Source: JBGSKV01 sp041740975
GTDB lineage: Bacteria; Bdellovibrionota_B; Oligoflexia; Oligoflexales; JALZUQ01
Direction: 5' to 3'
DNA: 36,292 nucleotides
Assembly (NCBI GenBank): GCA_041740975.1
Contig: JBGSKV010000124.1
Span: 1 to 36,292 of the forward strand
Position numbers and translations under genes: made by a program. Below are positions 1 through 9,481 of this stretch, piece by piece. The notes beneath the pieces were generated by a model, which was not told the origin of the DNA, did not search any database, and was given only the letters and a program-made list of their open reading frames with translations. The stretch's first letter is position 1; each line of letters opens with the position of its first letter.

Positions 1-53
1 ATCGTTGTCTTTAAAGGTGCAAACAGAACTCTTCTACTTTTGCTGTCGACATT

Positions 54-83
54 TTGGCGCTAAGACCATACGTAGGCTATAAT
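54..83 (+). promoter_or_regulatory. Putative sigma-70 type promoter
   Basis: A -35-like TTGGCG (54-59) is separated by 18 bases from a perfect TATAAT (78-83). The predicted transcription start near position 90 leaves a leader of only about 20-30 bases before the candidate start codons at 109 and 121. This is a pattern match, not a mapped promoter. Confidence 0.5.
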
Positions 84-108
84 GGATTGAGAGAATAAAC
101 TGCCCTAG

Positions 109-816
109 ATGAGTACCGAAATGAGATATTCGATACTTTATGCCACAGTGCTCTTCACTTATTGCCAAATAAGTTATGGCATCGATGCACCCAATGAACT
201 GGGTGTTTTTGAACCCGTCAAACGTGAATCCCCGTTCACCCTTGCCGCCCCTCATGGTGATTTTGATACAAATACCGGTGAAATTACAAAAAAAGTTTGT
301 GAAGATCTGCCATGGAATTGCTTGATTGCTTATGGCTTTCGCAAGGTCGAACATCCCTACAACGTGAATCGTCCGACGGAAGGTTATGGATTGTCTTACA
401 AGGAAGAAATTCATTCGACGAGTGCGCAGCTTATTTACAAAGCTTTTGTCGACCATTTATGGTCATTCGGATCTGAGTTGCCAAAGCTCTACATAGAAAT
501 TCACGGAAATAACAGCCCTCGGAATTTGGAACGAATCGAACTGGCCACGGTCGGAATCACTGCTGACGAAGGAATTGTGATTCGAGATATTTTCAAGAAG
601 CACTTTGCCGATACCCCGCTAGCAAATTTGCATCCAGCTGTTGAAGCAGTTGAACCGATACTTTACCGAGGAACTGCTTCAAAAAAATGGGGTAGCTTAA
701 GTGTGACCCCCAAATCCTTGATGATAGAATTTCCGAATGCCCCAAGAACGACCCACAAAGATGCGCTCTCCGAAAAACTACTTCTCATTCTCAATGAAAT
801 TGGCGAACATTACTGA
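109..816 (+). CDS. Secreted N-formylglutamate amidohydrolase-like protein (putative)
   Basis: A 235-residue protein with an N-terminal Sec-type signal: the hydrophobic stretch ILYATVLFTYC, then a likely cleavage after ISYG, so it should act in the periplasm or outside the cell. If translation starts at the second ATG (121), MRYSILYA gives an even cleaner signal peptide. Neither start has a strong ribosome site. In the mature part, APHGDFD (around residues 48-54), NVNRPTEG (around 87-94), LYIEIHGN (around 127-134) and LMIEFPNAPR near the C-terminus resemble the PHxG, D/NxNRP and second-His segments of zinc amidohydrolases of the N-formylglutamate amidohydrolase / poly-gamma-glutamate hydrolase fold. 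That assignment rests on motif resemblance only and the substrate cannot be told. The gene stands alone behind its own promoter and is convergent with sppA. Confidence 0.45.
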   Translation: MSTEMRYSILYATVLFTYCQISYGIDAPNELGVFEPVKRESPFTLAAPHGDFDTNTGEITKKVCEDLPWNCLIAYGFRKVEHPYNVNRPTEGYGLSYKEEIHSTSAQLIYKAFVDHLWSFGSELPKLYIEIHGNNSPRNLERIELATVGITADEGIVIRDIFKKHFADTPLANLHPAVEAVEPILYRGTASKKWGSLSVTPKSLMIEFPNAPRTTHKDALSEKLLLILNEIGEHY

Positions 817-862
817 ATATGATCCTAGGTTTGCCAGGAAAGCTCACTTTTCTTCGCCGAAG

Positions 863-885
863 AGGTTTATTTGATTTTTAAACCT
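863..885. terminator. Weak hairpin between convergent genes
   Basis: AGGTTTA (863-869) pairs with TAAACCT (879-885) across a 9-base T-rich loop, midway between the stop codons of the 109-816 gene and sppA. A second short hairpin, CTTCGCCGAAG, lies just before it. Neither has a proper GC-rich stem with a long T run, so termination is only plausible. Confidence 0.3.
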
Positions 886-917
886 AATATTTTGGTTATG
901 GTAAGTTTGTGGCCTTT

Positions 918-2753
918 TTAATAGGGCTTTCCTATCCATAGCGCCCAAGATTTTTCACCCTCTTGGATGCGCTGAGCTAAGCTTTCCGCTTGTTTAGGAA
1001 GGTTATGCAACCAGCCGAACCGCGAAACAACGCCACGGGATTGTTTTGACATCTTCTGAATGCATTTTCCGAGACTGTGCTTGCGTAAGCATGAAAATAA
1101 ACTCATCCCTTCGTTTTTATAATGAAAGACTGGATAACTGGAATCCGTTTTCAGCCCGCCCAGAATTTTCGCTTCTTTATAAGCTTCCTTCAAACCGCCA
1201 AGTTCATCAACGAGTCCCAATTCCTTAGCTTGCATCCCCGTATAAACTCGCCCTTGCGCCAAGGCATGAGCTTGTTCGATCGAAATTTTGCGGCTATCGG
1301 CCACACGTTGCAAGAATTTATGATAAACCTCGTCAATACTTTTGCCAACCAATTCTTTATCCTCAGGAGTCGATGGTCGTGAGAAATCCACCAGTCCTTT
1401 GCGATCCGACTCACCAATCACAAACATATTGATTCCAAACTTTTCCGCGACTTTGGGCGCCTTTGGCACCATACCAATCACACCGATAGACCCCGTAATC
1501 GTGGTCGGTTCCGCTAAGATTTTTTGACCGGCCGCCGCAATATAATATCCACCGGAAGCTGCCACTTCCCCCATCGAAATAATCACGGGTTTAACGGCTG
1601 CCAATTTATTTAGTTCATACCAAATGATTTCAGAAGCCAGTGCCGAGCCGCCTGGGCTATCAATCCGCAAGACAACGGCTTTGGCTTCTTTGAGTTTCCT
1701 CGCCCAATCGAACTGTTTTTTCATATCATCAATGTTTATATTTTTTGAGGATGCATCATTTCCAGCAGAGGTCCAAACTTCGCCTTCTGCTTCTATAAAC
1801 GCAATACCATTACCGGACGTATCCACTTTCTTCTTCAAAACTCCGTCACTCACCGATAGATAATCCCTATACTCGAGTGTCGCATCATCCTTTAATTTGG
1901 CTTCTTTCAGCAACTCTGCCAAAATTTCGGATTGGTATGCCACCCTGTCCACAAGCTGCATAGACAAAGTTTCTTCAGAGGTGAAAAGAGATCTTTTAAA
2001 CCAGCTTTCGACAACACTTGCTTCGATACCACGACTTGTCGCGATCGATTGCTGCATAAAACTCGCAACACTTTGGGTAATGGCCGTGTATTCTTCGAGT
2101 GTAGGTTCCGTCGGCTTGTTTGCGACGAGTGGCTCGAATGCCGATTTGTATTTTCCGGCGCGAAACACTTCTATTTCAATGCCGAGTTTCCCCAGAGCAT
2201 CCGCAAAGTAAAAGAGATGCGCCATTGGTCCCAAAATTTCGACGCTACCAAGCGGAGGCAAGGCTACCGTGGGTGCAGCGCTCGCTAAGAAGAATTTTTT
2301 ATGATCATAGCCTAGGCTATAGACGATGAGCGGTTTTTTGCTGGCGCGAAAATTGTCCAAAGCGCGGCGTAACGCCGTAAAATGCGAAAGCCCGCCTTCG
2401 AGTTTACTAATATCCATAAACACAGATTTGACATACTTATCAACCGCAGCACGTTCTAATGTATCCGTGACTTGTGAAAGATAAACATTCGGACCTTCGC
2501 CCAGGAAATTTGCCCAAATTTGATCGCGCAAGTTAGGAGCCGATGTCGTCAATTGACCTTCCAAGTCCAAAGTCAGGACAATATTTTCACGAGCACTCGG
2601 AAAGTTCATCGCCGAGTCCGATCGCATGGAATAAATGCTATACAAGAGGAAAAAATACCCGGTCGTCACAAGAAGTCCGATGACGATCAAATACAATTTT
2701 ATGATTTTGAAAACACGCTTAAAAAATCGCACCAAAATATTATTTTCCAACAT
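918..2753 (-). CDS. sppA: Signal peptide peptidase SppA, 67K type
   Basis: A 611-residue membrane-anchored serine protease of family S49, which degrades cleaved signal peptides and other membrane-derived peptides. A single N-terminal transmembrane helix (IIKLYLIVIGLLVTTGYFF) is followed by tandem S49 domains. The Ser/Lys dyad is visible: Lys203 in GKYKSAFEP of the first domain and Ser400 in AASGGYY of the second, close to Lys209/Ser409 of E. coli SppA. The length matches the long two-domain form rather than the short SppA of about 330 residues. The frame stays open for 35 codons upstream (to 2858), but that extension is uncharacteristic and would run into the divergent addB start, so the ATG at 2753, just before the transmembrane helix, is preferred. 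Divergent from addB. Confidence 0.93.
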   Translation of the reverse strand: MLENNILVRFFKRVFKIIKLYLIVIGLLVTTGYFFLLYSIYSMRSDSAMNFPSARENIVLTLDLEGQLTTSAPNLRDQIWANFLGEGPNVYLSQVTDTLERAAVDKYVKSVFMDISKLEGGLSHFTALRRALDNFRASKKPLIVYSLGYDHKKFFLASAAPTVALPPLGSVEILGPMAHLFYFADALGKLGIEIEVFRAGKYKSAFEPLVANKPTEPTLEEYTAITQSVASFMQQSIATSRGIEASVVESWFKRSLFTSEETLSMQLVDRVAYQSEILAELLKEAKLKDDATLEYRDYLSVSDGVLKKKVDTSGNGIAFIEAEGEVWTSAGNDASSKNINIDDMKKQFDWARKLKEAKAVVLRIDSPGGSALASEIIWYELNKLAAVKPVIISMGEVAASGGYYIAAAGQKILAEPTTITGSIGVIGMVPKAPKVAEKFGINMFVIGESDRKGLVDFSRPSTPEDKELVGKSIDEVYHKFLQRVADSRKISIEQAHALAQGRVYTGMQAKELGLVDELGGLKEAYKEAKILGGLKTDSSYPVFHYKNEGMSLFSCLRKHSLGKCIQKMSKQSRGVVSRFGWLHNLPKQAESLAQRIQEGEKSWALWIGKPY

Positions 2754-2774
2754 ACCGCTTCTTCGACCCCACAC

Positions 2775-2803
2775 TTGTGTTCTTAAAGAAATCCTATTAT
2801 AAA
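2775..2803 (+). promoter_or_regulatory. Putative addBA promoter, overlapping a divergent sppA promoter
   Basis: TTGTGT (2775-2780), 17 bases, TATAAA (2798-2803), giving a leader of about 32 bases before the GTG at 2842. On the opposite strand the same bases read TATAAT (2801-2796), a good -10 for sppA but with no good -35. The two divergent promoters would share their -10 core and may compete. Confidence 0.45.
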
Positions 2804-2841
2804 GTGATCCGGACCTAATAACTACAAATTGAGCCCACGCA

Positions 2842-5706
2842 GTGCAAAAGCAACACAATCACCAGCTATTCTCCTCTGCAAGTTGTTTAATCAGAGTGTT
2901 GCACGACGAGCTTGTGTCCCTGAGCAGCAAAGATTTGGAGCGAGTTGATGTCATTCTGCCCACTCAGCGACTAGTCCTCATGTTGCATGCCGCCATGGCC
3001 AAATCTCGGCAGGCATTTATTCCGGGCCAGTGGTTAACGCTAAAGGAATTTCTCAAAAAACAATGCCTCGACAATGATATTTTGTTGCCTTTCGTTGCCG
3101 ATGAATTAAATGTCGAGATGACGCTGCAAAAAATCCTGCTATTGGGAACCGAAAAAAAACGCTACCAAATTTTGCGAGTCGGTCACGAAAAAGCAGTTCT
3201 ACAATTTTTTAAAGAATTGGGCCGTGATCGCCGCCACATTGATGTCATTGGCGAAATGCGAACGGTTTTGCAGCGCGATGTCTTTCGGTCCGAGACCCAA
3301 ATCACCGCACAGCACGAAAAACTACGTGAGCTCGAGATTCTTTGGCACGAAGTCATCGCTTGGTACAAGATACAAGATCGCACTCCATTTTATCTGGGAG
3401 AAGCTGAAACTGCGCAAAATGTTCTCGATTTTTGGGGAGACACTTATCAGCATCCCAATCTCCTAAAAGTGGTGGGATTGGCGAGTGTCGCCGATTTTGA
3501 ACTGCCAGTTTTGACTCAGTTGGCGAAAACTTCCGACTTTTATTTGCACGCCTTACCCGAAGTCATTGATACGAAAGCAAGCCCTTCTACGGCCATCTTT
3601 CACGCGATCGGAGGCACACTAAAACCGCCTATCCTTCGTTCGGATGAACCTCGCTCTAAAGGATTCGTTTATGCCGCTTCAACAGTCTTTGACGAAATCG
3701 AAAAAGCAATAGAGAGAGTGCTTGAGCTGACGAAAGCAGGACTTCCAGCCTCCCAAATTGCAATATTGATCCCTGAAGAAAATACTTATGAGCCTGTTTT
3801 TCGAGAGTGGTTGGCAAACCAAGGCGACGTCAAAGCCAACTTGGCTCTGTCTCATCGCCTGAAGCAAACCGAACGTGGCCGATGGTTGATGAGTTTGGCC
3901 GAATGCCTGGTTCAGCGTCAGGATGCCTTAGCCCTAGCGGGTTTTGCGCTGCACACCATCACGGTTCAGTATCTTGCCGCAAAATCCAACATTTCCTTCG
4001 AACGAATGAATTCACTTTTGACGCCAGTGTTTTGTTCGGAGAAAAACCGCGGAGATTTGACTGAGCTTATTGCAAAACAGAGAGACCCTGACGTCAAGAC
4101 CGCGCTTTTGGCCCTGCAAGACACACTGCGGGCGCATTATCCTGACAGGCTTTTGCAACTTGACGATCATATGAAAGAACTACAAAAAACATGCGAGTTT
4201 TATAGGGTTTTCGACGAAAAGTATCTGACCGACAAAGGCTTGGAAGTGGCTTTTGATCGATACTTTGACGAACTGAAACTGACCATGCAGTCGGCAGCGG
4301 CAAGCTTGGGAAAACTGCCGAATGACAGGTTCTGGCGTTCTCTTCTCAGCGGACTCTCGACTGACCTGCGTTCAACCGGACAACCGCTGCAAGGCCTGCA
4401 GATCCTAACTTTGAGTGAAGCGCGTCACGTGCCTTTTCAAGCTCTCGTGATTCTTGGCTGCGTGGAAGGCCAGTTTCCAAAATATGTTGCCAGCGAAGCC
4501 TTGGTTGATGATTTCTTGAAGCAACAGGTTGCGCTTCCCTCTTGGCAAACGTTTGATGCCATGGAGGAAATGACATTCGATCTTTTCGACAAGCAGATTC
4601 CTTCGATAGATTTGTTGTATGTCGCCGGAAGCGAACACTTGAACCAACCATCTCGATTTATTGATCGAGTGATGAGTCGCAAATCCCATGTTCTGCTGCC
4701 GCCGCTTGCTGGCAAATCGGTAGCCGAAACTATTCAAAACCCGCAAAAAAGCAGCCCAAAACTGTCACCGGCAAGCGTTTCCCATCTTTTAAGCACGATT
4801 TCAGCGAGCCGACTGGAGAATTTCGTCGGTTGTCCGTTGAAATTTCTATACGAGCAGCTGAAAGTTCGAAACATAGACCTACCGACGAAGTATGAACGGT
4901 TGGATATCGGAAATCTCCTCCACAAAGTCCTCGAGCTATTTTTTGCAGGTTCAAAAGCTTATGGTTTTCAGCCACTAGACTCGTCCGATTCAGTTTCGAA
5001 AGCAGCAATCGTCACGCGGCTCAATCAACTGACCGAAAAAATCTTTGTGGGTCAGAACGCCGAAGCGGAACTTCAGCTTATTTGGCACAGTTGGGACAAG
5101 TTTGCGGATTTGATGTCACGCATACTTGAAAACCGGCGTTTTGACTTTCATGCCGAAAAAAATATTGGCAAAGAAAACTTAACGTATACTTCCAACGGAC
5201 AATCCATACATCTTTCCGGAAGAATTGACCAAGTTCTCAGCTTTGACGAAGCCTTCTTGGTTATCGACTATAAGAGCGGTACTGCACCAAAGGCAGCGGA
5301 CCTTTCCAAGGGCTACAAACTCCAGCCCATCTATTATTTGTGGGCTTTGGCTCAACTGGACGCCAAGCGTTATGTAAGTAGTAAAGGAATCATTGGTTAC
5401 TGGGAAATCTTGCCAGGAAAATGGCAAGGCCGCAGCGTTGGCGCTGATAGTAAAGCCTTTGCTGATAGCCTCAAGCTCATAGGTCGCCCGCCAAAAAATG
5501 AAGATTTGATTCAAAACATGATGTCTCTTTGGCAGTGGCGACTCAAACAAGTTTTGGATTCAAAAGAGTTTGCTGCCGACGCCACAGACTGCAAACATTG
5601 CCACTACAAACCCATTTGTCGCCGCAATGACGCGCGCTACCAAAAGTATTTTGAGTCCTCTAAGCTTTTACAAAATCGCGTGGGAGGCATAGCGGAAGAC
5701 GAATGA
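2842..5706 (+). CDS. addB: AddB-type subunit of the AddAB helicase-nuclease
   Basis: A 954-residue partner of AddA in the double-strand-break end-processing complex that resects DNA and loads RecA. The C-terminal PD-(D/E)XK nuclease domain is clear: Asp796 in GRIDQV and Asp809/Lys811 in VIDYKSG. It is bracketed by the AddB iron-sulfur staple cysteines, Cys664 (FVGCPLKF) and Cys917, Cys920, Cys926 (CKHCHYKPIC, spacing C-X2-C-X5-C). The N-terminal two thirds is an inactivated helicase-like region. Where a Walker A loop would be, the sequence reads ILPTQRLVLML, with no GxGKT, as in alphaproteobacterial AddB. The start is a GTG with a poor ribosome site. The stop codon overlaps the addA start as ATGA, so the two are translationally coupled. 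Confidence 0.88.
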   Translation: MQKQHNHQLFSSASCLIRVLHDELVSLSSKDLERVDVILPTQRLVLMLHAAMAKSRQAFIPGQWLTLKEFLKKQCLDNDILLPFVADELNVEMTLQKILLLGTEKKRYQILRVGHEKAVLQFFKELGRDRRHIDVIGEMRTVLQRDVFRSETQITAQHEKLRELEILWHEVIAWYKIQDRTPFYLGEAETAQNVLDFWGDTYQHPNLLKVVGLASVADFELPVLTQLAKTSDFYLHALPEVIDTKASPSTAIFHAIGGTLKPPILRSDEPRSKGFVYAASTVFDEIEKAIERVLELTKAGLPASQIAILIPEENTYEPVFREWLANQGDVKANLALSHRLKQTERGRWLMSLAECLVQRQDALALAGFALHTITVQYLAAKSNISFERMNSLLTPVFCSEKNRGDLTELIAKQRDPDVKTALLALQDTLRAHYPDRLLQLDDHMKELQKTCEFYRVFDEKYLTDKGLEVAFDRYFDELKLTMQSAAASLGKLPNDRFWRSLLSGLSTDLRSTGQPLQGLQILTLSEARHVPFQALVILGCVEGQFPKYVASEALVDDFLKQQVALPSWQTFDAMEEMTFDLFDKQIPSIDLLYVAGSEHLNQPSRFIDRVMSRKSHVLLPPLAGKSVAETIQNPQKSSPKLSPASVSHLLSTISASRLENFVGCPLKFLYEQLKVRNIDLPTKYERLDIGNLLHKVLELFFAGSKAYGFQPLDSSDSVSKAAIVTRLNQLTEKIFVGQNAEAELQLIWHSWDKFADLMSRILENRRFDFHAEKNIGKENLTYTSNGQSIHLSGRIDQVLSFDEAFLVIDYKSGTAPKAADLSKGYKLQPIYYLWALAQLDAKRYVSSKGIIGYWEILPGKWQGRSVGADSKAFADSLKLIGRPPKNEDLIQNMMSLWQWRLKQVLDSKEFAADATDCKHCHYKPICRRNDARYQKYFESSKLLQNRVGGIAEDE

Positions 5707-8700
5707 CCAACTCAACACTCCAAAATCCGCAAAATCCCTACCTCAGCTTTTTGGTAAAAGCCTCCGCTGGTACAGGCAAAACTTATCAACTGAGCAAACG
5801 TTTTTTGTGTCTATCGGCAGCAGGAACGGACCCTTCCCTCATACTTACCGTAACCTTCACGAAAAAAGCAGCCGCCGAAATGCGCGAACGCATCCTCCAA
5901 GACTGCCGCGATTTGCTGAGCAAGCCCAAGGATGCCGTTGAATTTGAAAGTCTTATGAAGGCTTTTCACAAAAGTCGACCTGACTTAGCTCCACCTCTCT
6001 CTGCTAAGGAAACCGCCCGACGCATTCTGGCGAGCCAACAAAATTTGAATATCAAAACCATTGATAGTCTATTCGCCGGGTGGGTCAGATCCTTTGATTT
6101 CGAAGCCTCCGGCAAACTGGCCCTACCCACTCCGATGGAACCATTGGCCGAGTACGAAGTGGAAGAATTCTCCACGAAAGCTTGGCATCAAACCTTGGAG
6201 AAAATGCGGGACAACAAGACCATCATGCAATCCTTGGTGGGTATTTTTTCCGAAGAAGGCTTCAGCGCTGTACGCAATCGGCTCGAAAATCTGGCGAGCA
6301 ATTCACTTCTTATCTGGATGGGAGAGCAAAAGGACTCGCCAGTTTTGCAGCTGTATCCAGAGGTCACCTTAGATGACTCTTATTCCCCAATAGAATTTTT
6401 GGATTTTTTTGCCGAGGTCAAAGACGGACTTGCACCAGGTGGAAAAAAAGACCTTGAATCTCTCCTGTCGTCGACTCCTCGAAGCTGCGACCCGGCCGTT
6501 TTTATGCAGAACTTGCGTGAACGCGGAATTCTTACCAAAGACCTAACACTCAATGGGACCAAGTTCAAGAAACTACGTGAACAGCATCCACATGTAGCCG
6601 CTCGTCTGCACACTTACGCTGAAAGCATTCATAATCGAGAAAAGATTCTCATTTTGAATGGGATCGTGAAGATTTTTGCGCTTTTACAATCCACGTTTGA
6701 AACGACTTTAGAAGAACTCAAATTTGCGCAGAACCGCGTCGATCACAATGACTTGGCAAAAGCCTCCTATCGACTTTTCACCAGTCCCGATGCTCTTGGT
6801 GCACAGTACCTTATTCAGCGCGGCATCCACCATATTTTACTCGATGAGTTTCAAGATACGAATGCACTGCAGTGGTCTATTTTTGAAACCATCAGCAAAG
6901 AGCTGCTATCTGGCGCCAATCATGATCTCGCTGATCGGACTGGTCCGGGAACCCTATTTATTGTGGGCGATGAAAAACAATCTATCTATGGATTTCGAGA
7001 AGCTGATTCGGAGCTTTTGCGACAAGTGCAGAGAGACTATGATGCAAAGTTAACGACGGTTGAACTCAATGCAAGTTACCGAACCAGCCAGATACTTTTT
7101 GATGTTATCAATGCTTGTTTTTCCAATCCAGAGCTCAGCTGTTCTATAGAAAATTTTCCGACTCATAAAACTGCCGAAGCAGGCGGCCAAAAAGTCAAAC
7201 CTGACATCGGTTCTTTTACAGTATCCCCTTTGTTCGAAAACGATGACCCCTCCCTCGGATTAGCAGCGCGCAAGGGTCTCGAAAAAGAAGCGAGCTTTGT
7301 CGCCGCTCAATGTCGAGAACTCTTGAATAAAGAAGAACCCACGATCTGGGACAAAGAGGGTCAAACGCTTCGCCGCATAAAACCATCTGATATCGCTATT
7401 TTGTACCGTACCAAAACGCATACCAAAGAAATCGAAGCGGCCCTTATCAATGAGGGGATCGTGTACGGCAAAGCGGAGAGCCACGGCTTTTTTGACCAAG
7501 CCGAAGTGCAAGATGTCTTCGCTTTGTTTCGGTTCCTTTGCTTGCCCGGCGATCTCTTATCATTATGCTCAGTTTTGCGTAGTCCCATTGTCGGAATGGA
7601 TGATTCAAAATTAGCCGAGATACTTTATTCCACACAAACAGTGGAACCCTACGAGCGGATAAAGTTGCTATGCCAAGATCATTCAGCTGCAGGTCAAATC
7701 CTAAGCCATGCATTGAATAGAGATCCTGCCGACCTGCCGGCGTCGCAAAGATTCTTAAGCTTAATGATGCATTTGAAAATCATCCAAAAATACGAAAAGG
7801 CTTGGCCACACTTGGCGGATCGTGCCCGATCGCATCTCGAACAGTTCTGCCAGATTTTGGGTCAACTCACAGCAACGAGTGATTTACAGCTTCTCTACAA
7901 AATCGAACAGATCCGTGATCAAGATGCCAAAGGACTCCAAGGGCATCATCCCAACGCCGTTAGCCTCATGACGATTCACAAGTCCAAAGGACTTGAGTAT
8001 CCAGTCGTTTTTCTGACGGACTTAGATGACAACTGGACGATACGAACGCCGTACTGGTGCAAAGCAAATCAAGAGCTTTTTTACATCGGCAAAGGCGAAG
8101 AGCGCCCGATTCGCAATCTCAACTTTGATCGAATCATAGAAACAGAATATAAAGCGAACCACCAAGAACATGTCCGCATGCTCTACGTTGCCTTAACCAG
8201 AGCTTGTCATCACATTGTTGTCTCGGCGCACCGCACAAAAAAGTCGGGATTTTATTCTGACTTGGTCACAACGATGCAAAATCTATCTGCGCAGGTGATT
8301 CCCGATGAAAATCAGGCTATTTTGAGACTGCAACGCTACGAAGTTCCCGAGGCCGGCGTCAAAGTTGTCCCTGACATTCCAGGACCAACTCTGACAACTC
8401 CTGTCATGACCGAATCCGTGATTCCGGCAGAAATCTACAATGCGACGCCTAGCGCGGAACAAGAAACCCAGACCTATAAATCTCCGCAACTCGAATATGA
8501 AACGCATTATTATCAAGCCATTGGATTATGGGTTCACAAAGGATTGGAAAACGAAGTCCGAAAAAAATCGTGGGATCGCGAAACCAATTGGCAAGCTATA
8601 GTTCGCCAAATTGGTTGGATCGACTCTTCCCATCACCCTCTTGCGTTTTCTGCCGCCCAAGTTCAGTTGGATGGTGTTCTCAGTTCCTCCGCTTGGAAAA

Positions 8701-9017
8701 CTTTATTTACAGACGTCAGCGTAGCCAGACCAGAAATGCCCTTGACCTATTTGGGCGAAAAGAGATTGGTGCATGGATTTATAGATCTCATGACCGAGCA
8801 TGCGGACGGTCGCATCCAAGTCACCGACTACAAAAGTATGGCTCTGCCAGAGGACAATATGAGTGAAGGCGCTCTGAGGACGCTGTGCGTCGAAAAAGGC
8901 TACTCAGGGCAAATACAGGCCTATATGCGGGGCTGCCAGCTACTTTATCCGGGCCGAAAGGTTTCTGGGGGGGTGTTTTTCACTGCCTCAAAAGTATACA
9001 TCTCGATCGATCTGTGA
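5703..9017 (+). CDS. addA: AddA-type UvrD helicase/nuclease subunit
   Basis: A 1104-residue superfamily 1A DNA helicase with a C-terminal nuclease, the motor of AddAB. Helicase motifs appear in order: Walker A ASAGTGKT (about 20-27), VTFTKKAAAEM, Walker B LLDEFQDT (Asp381-Glu382), VGDEKQSIYGFR, LNASYRTS, TIHKSKGLEYPVVF and MLYVALTRA. The C-terminus carries a RecB-family nuclease signature with Asp1028 (HGFIDLM) and Asp1042/Lys1044 (VTDYKS), then a QIQAY helix. So both subunits keep a nuclease site, as in the two-nuclease AddAB type. The first four bases overlap the addB stop. The protein ends 15 bases before a small secreted-protein gene that probably shares the transcript. Confidence 0.93.
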   Translation: MTNSTLQNPQNPYLSFLVKASAGTGKTYQLSKRFLCLSAAGTDPSLILTVTFTKKAAAEMRERILQDCRDLLSKPKDAVEFESLMKAFHKSRPDLAPPLSAKETARRILASQQNLNIKTIDSLFAGWVRSFDFEASGKLALPTPMEPLAEYEVEEFSTKAWHQTLEKMRDNKTIMQSLVGIFSEEGFSAVRNRLENLASNSLLIWMGEQKDSPVLQLYPEVTLDDSYSPIEFLDFFAEVKDGLAPGGKKDLESLLSSTPRSCDPAVFMQNLRERGILTKDLTLNGTKFKKLREQHPHVAARLHTYAESIHNREKILILNGIVKIFALLQSTFETTLEELKFAQNRVDHNDLAKASYRLFTSPDALGAQYLIQRGIHHILLDEFQDTNALQWSIFETISKELLSGANHDLADRTGPGTLFIVGDEKQSIYGFREADSELLRQVQRDYDAKLTTVELNASYRTSQILFDVINACFSNPELSCSIENFPTHKTAEAGGQKVKPDIGSFTVSPLFENDDPSLGLAARKGLEKEASFVAAQCRELLNKEEPTIWDKEGQTLRRIKPSDIAILYRTKTHTKEIEAALINEGIVYGKAESHGFFDQAEVQDVFALFRFLCLPGDLLSLCSVLRSPIVGMDDSKLAEILYSTQTVEPYERIKLLCQDHSAAGQILSHALNRDPADLPASQRFLSLMMHLKIIQKYEKAWPHLADRARSHLEQFCQILGQLTATSDLQLLYKIEQIRDQDAKGLQGHHPNAVSLMTIHKSKGLEYPVVFLTDLDDNWTIRTPYWCKANQELFYIGKGEERPIRNLNFDRIIETEYKANHQEHVRMLYVALTRACHHIVVSAHRTKKSGFYSDLVTTMQNLSAQVIPDENQAILRLQRYEVPEAGVKVVPDIPGPTLTTPVMTESVIPAEIYNATPSAEQETQTYKSPQLEYETHYYQAIGLWVHKGLENEVRKKSWDRETNWQAIVRQIGWIDSSHHPLAFSAAQVQLDGVLSSSAWKTLFTDVSVARPEMPLTYLGEKRLVHGFIDLMTEHADGRIQVTDYKSMALPEDNMSEGALRTLCVEKGYSGQIQAYMRGCQLLYPGRKVSGGVFFTASKVYISIDL

Positions 9018-9032
9018 TAATATCCCGTCATT

Positions 9033-9404
9033 ATGAACTTAAAGAATCTAATCGTTACTGCAGTTTGCTCACTGGTCTTGCCAGTCACCTCCTTTGCGAA
9101 GGCCGATTCTGGGGTATGCGAGCAAATCTGGGGAGTCGATGACGCCTTTATCAAAGTTCGCAGAGTGGCTTACCGCATTCTTGAACTCCATCCCTACGCT
9201 GTCCTGGAAACGCAAAACCTCATCCGAAAATATCACCCATCCCATGCCGACGTTGATCCCGTCGATGTCTACGATGGTCTCCACCGAATTTTATGGGAAG
9301 AGCTGCTCGTGCGCCATCGCCTGGCTCTACCCTCGCCGCGAGTTCAAAAAACCATGCTTGAACATGCCATGCGTCGCGTTTCCCAAGTTTGGGGTCGAAA
9401 TTAA
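9033..9404 (+). CDS. Small secreted protein of unknown function
   Basis: A 123-residue protein with a clear Sec signal (MNLKNLIVTAVCSLVLPVTSFA, cleavage at SFA/KA). The mature chain has about 100 residues, contains one cysteine and looks mostly helical, with many His and Arg residues. I do not recognise the family. It starts 15 bases after addA, so it is probably the last gene of the addBA operon, although an exported protein has no obvious role with a cytoplasmic recombination enzyme. Its stop codon lies four bases before the first arm of the inverted-repeat element at 9408. Confidence 0.7.
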   Translation: MNLKNLIVTAVCSLVLPVTSFAKADSGVCEQIWGVDDAFIKVRRVAYRILELHPYAVLETQNLIRKYHPSHADVDPVDVYDGLHRILWEELLVRHRLALPSPRVQKTMLEHAMRRVSQVWGRN

Positions 9405-9481
9405 TTTATTGATTACTGAACGGCCGCGATGCGGCCGGACAACAATACTGGCTCCGCCCTTCACAGGCGAAGCTTTTGTTT

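Noticed and set aside
1897..2288. Plus-strand frames inside sppA
   Set aside because: They are antisense to conserved SppA sequence with both catalytic residues in place, and low-quality translations.
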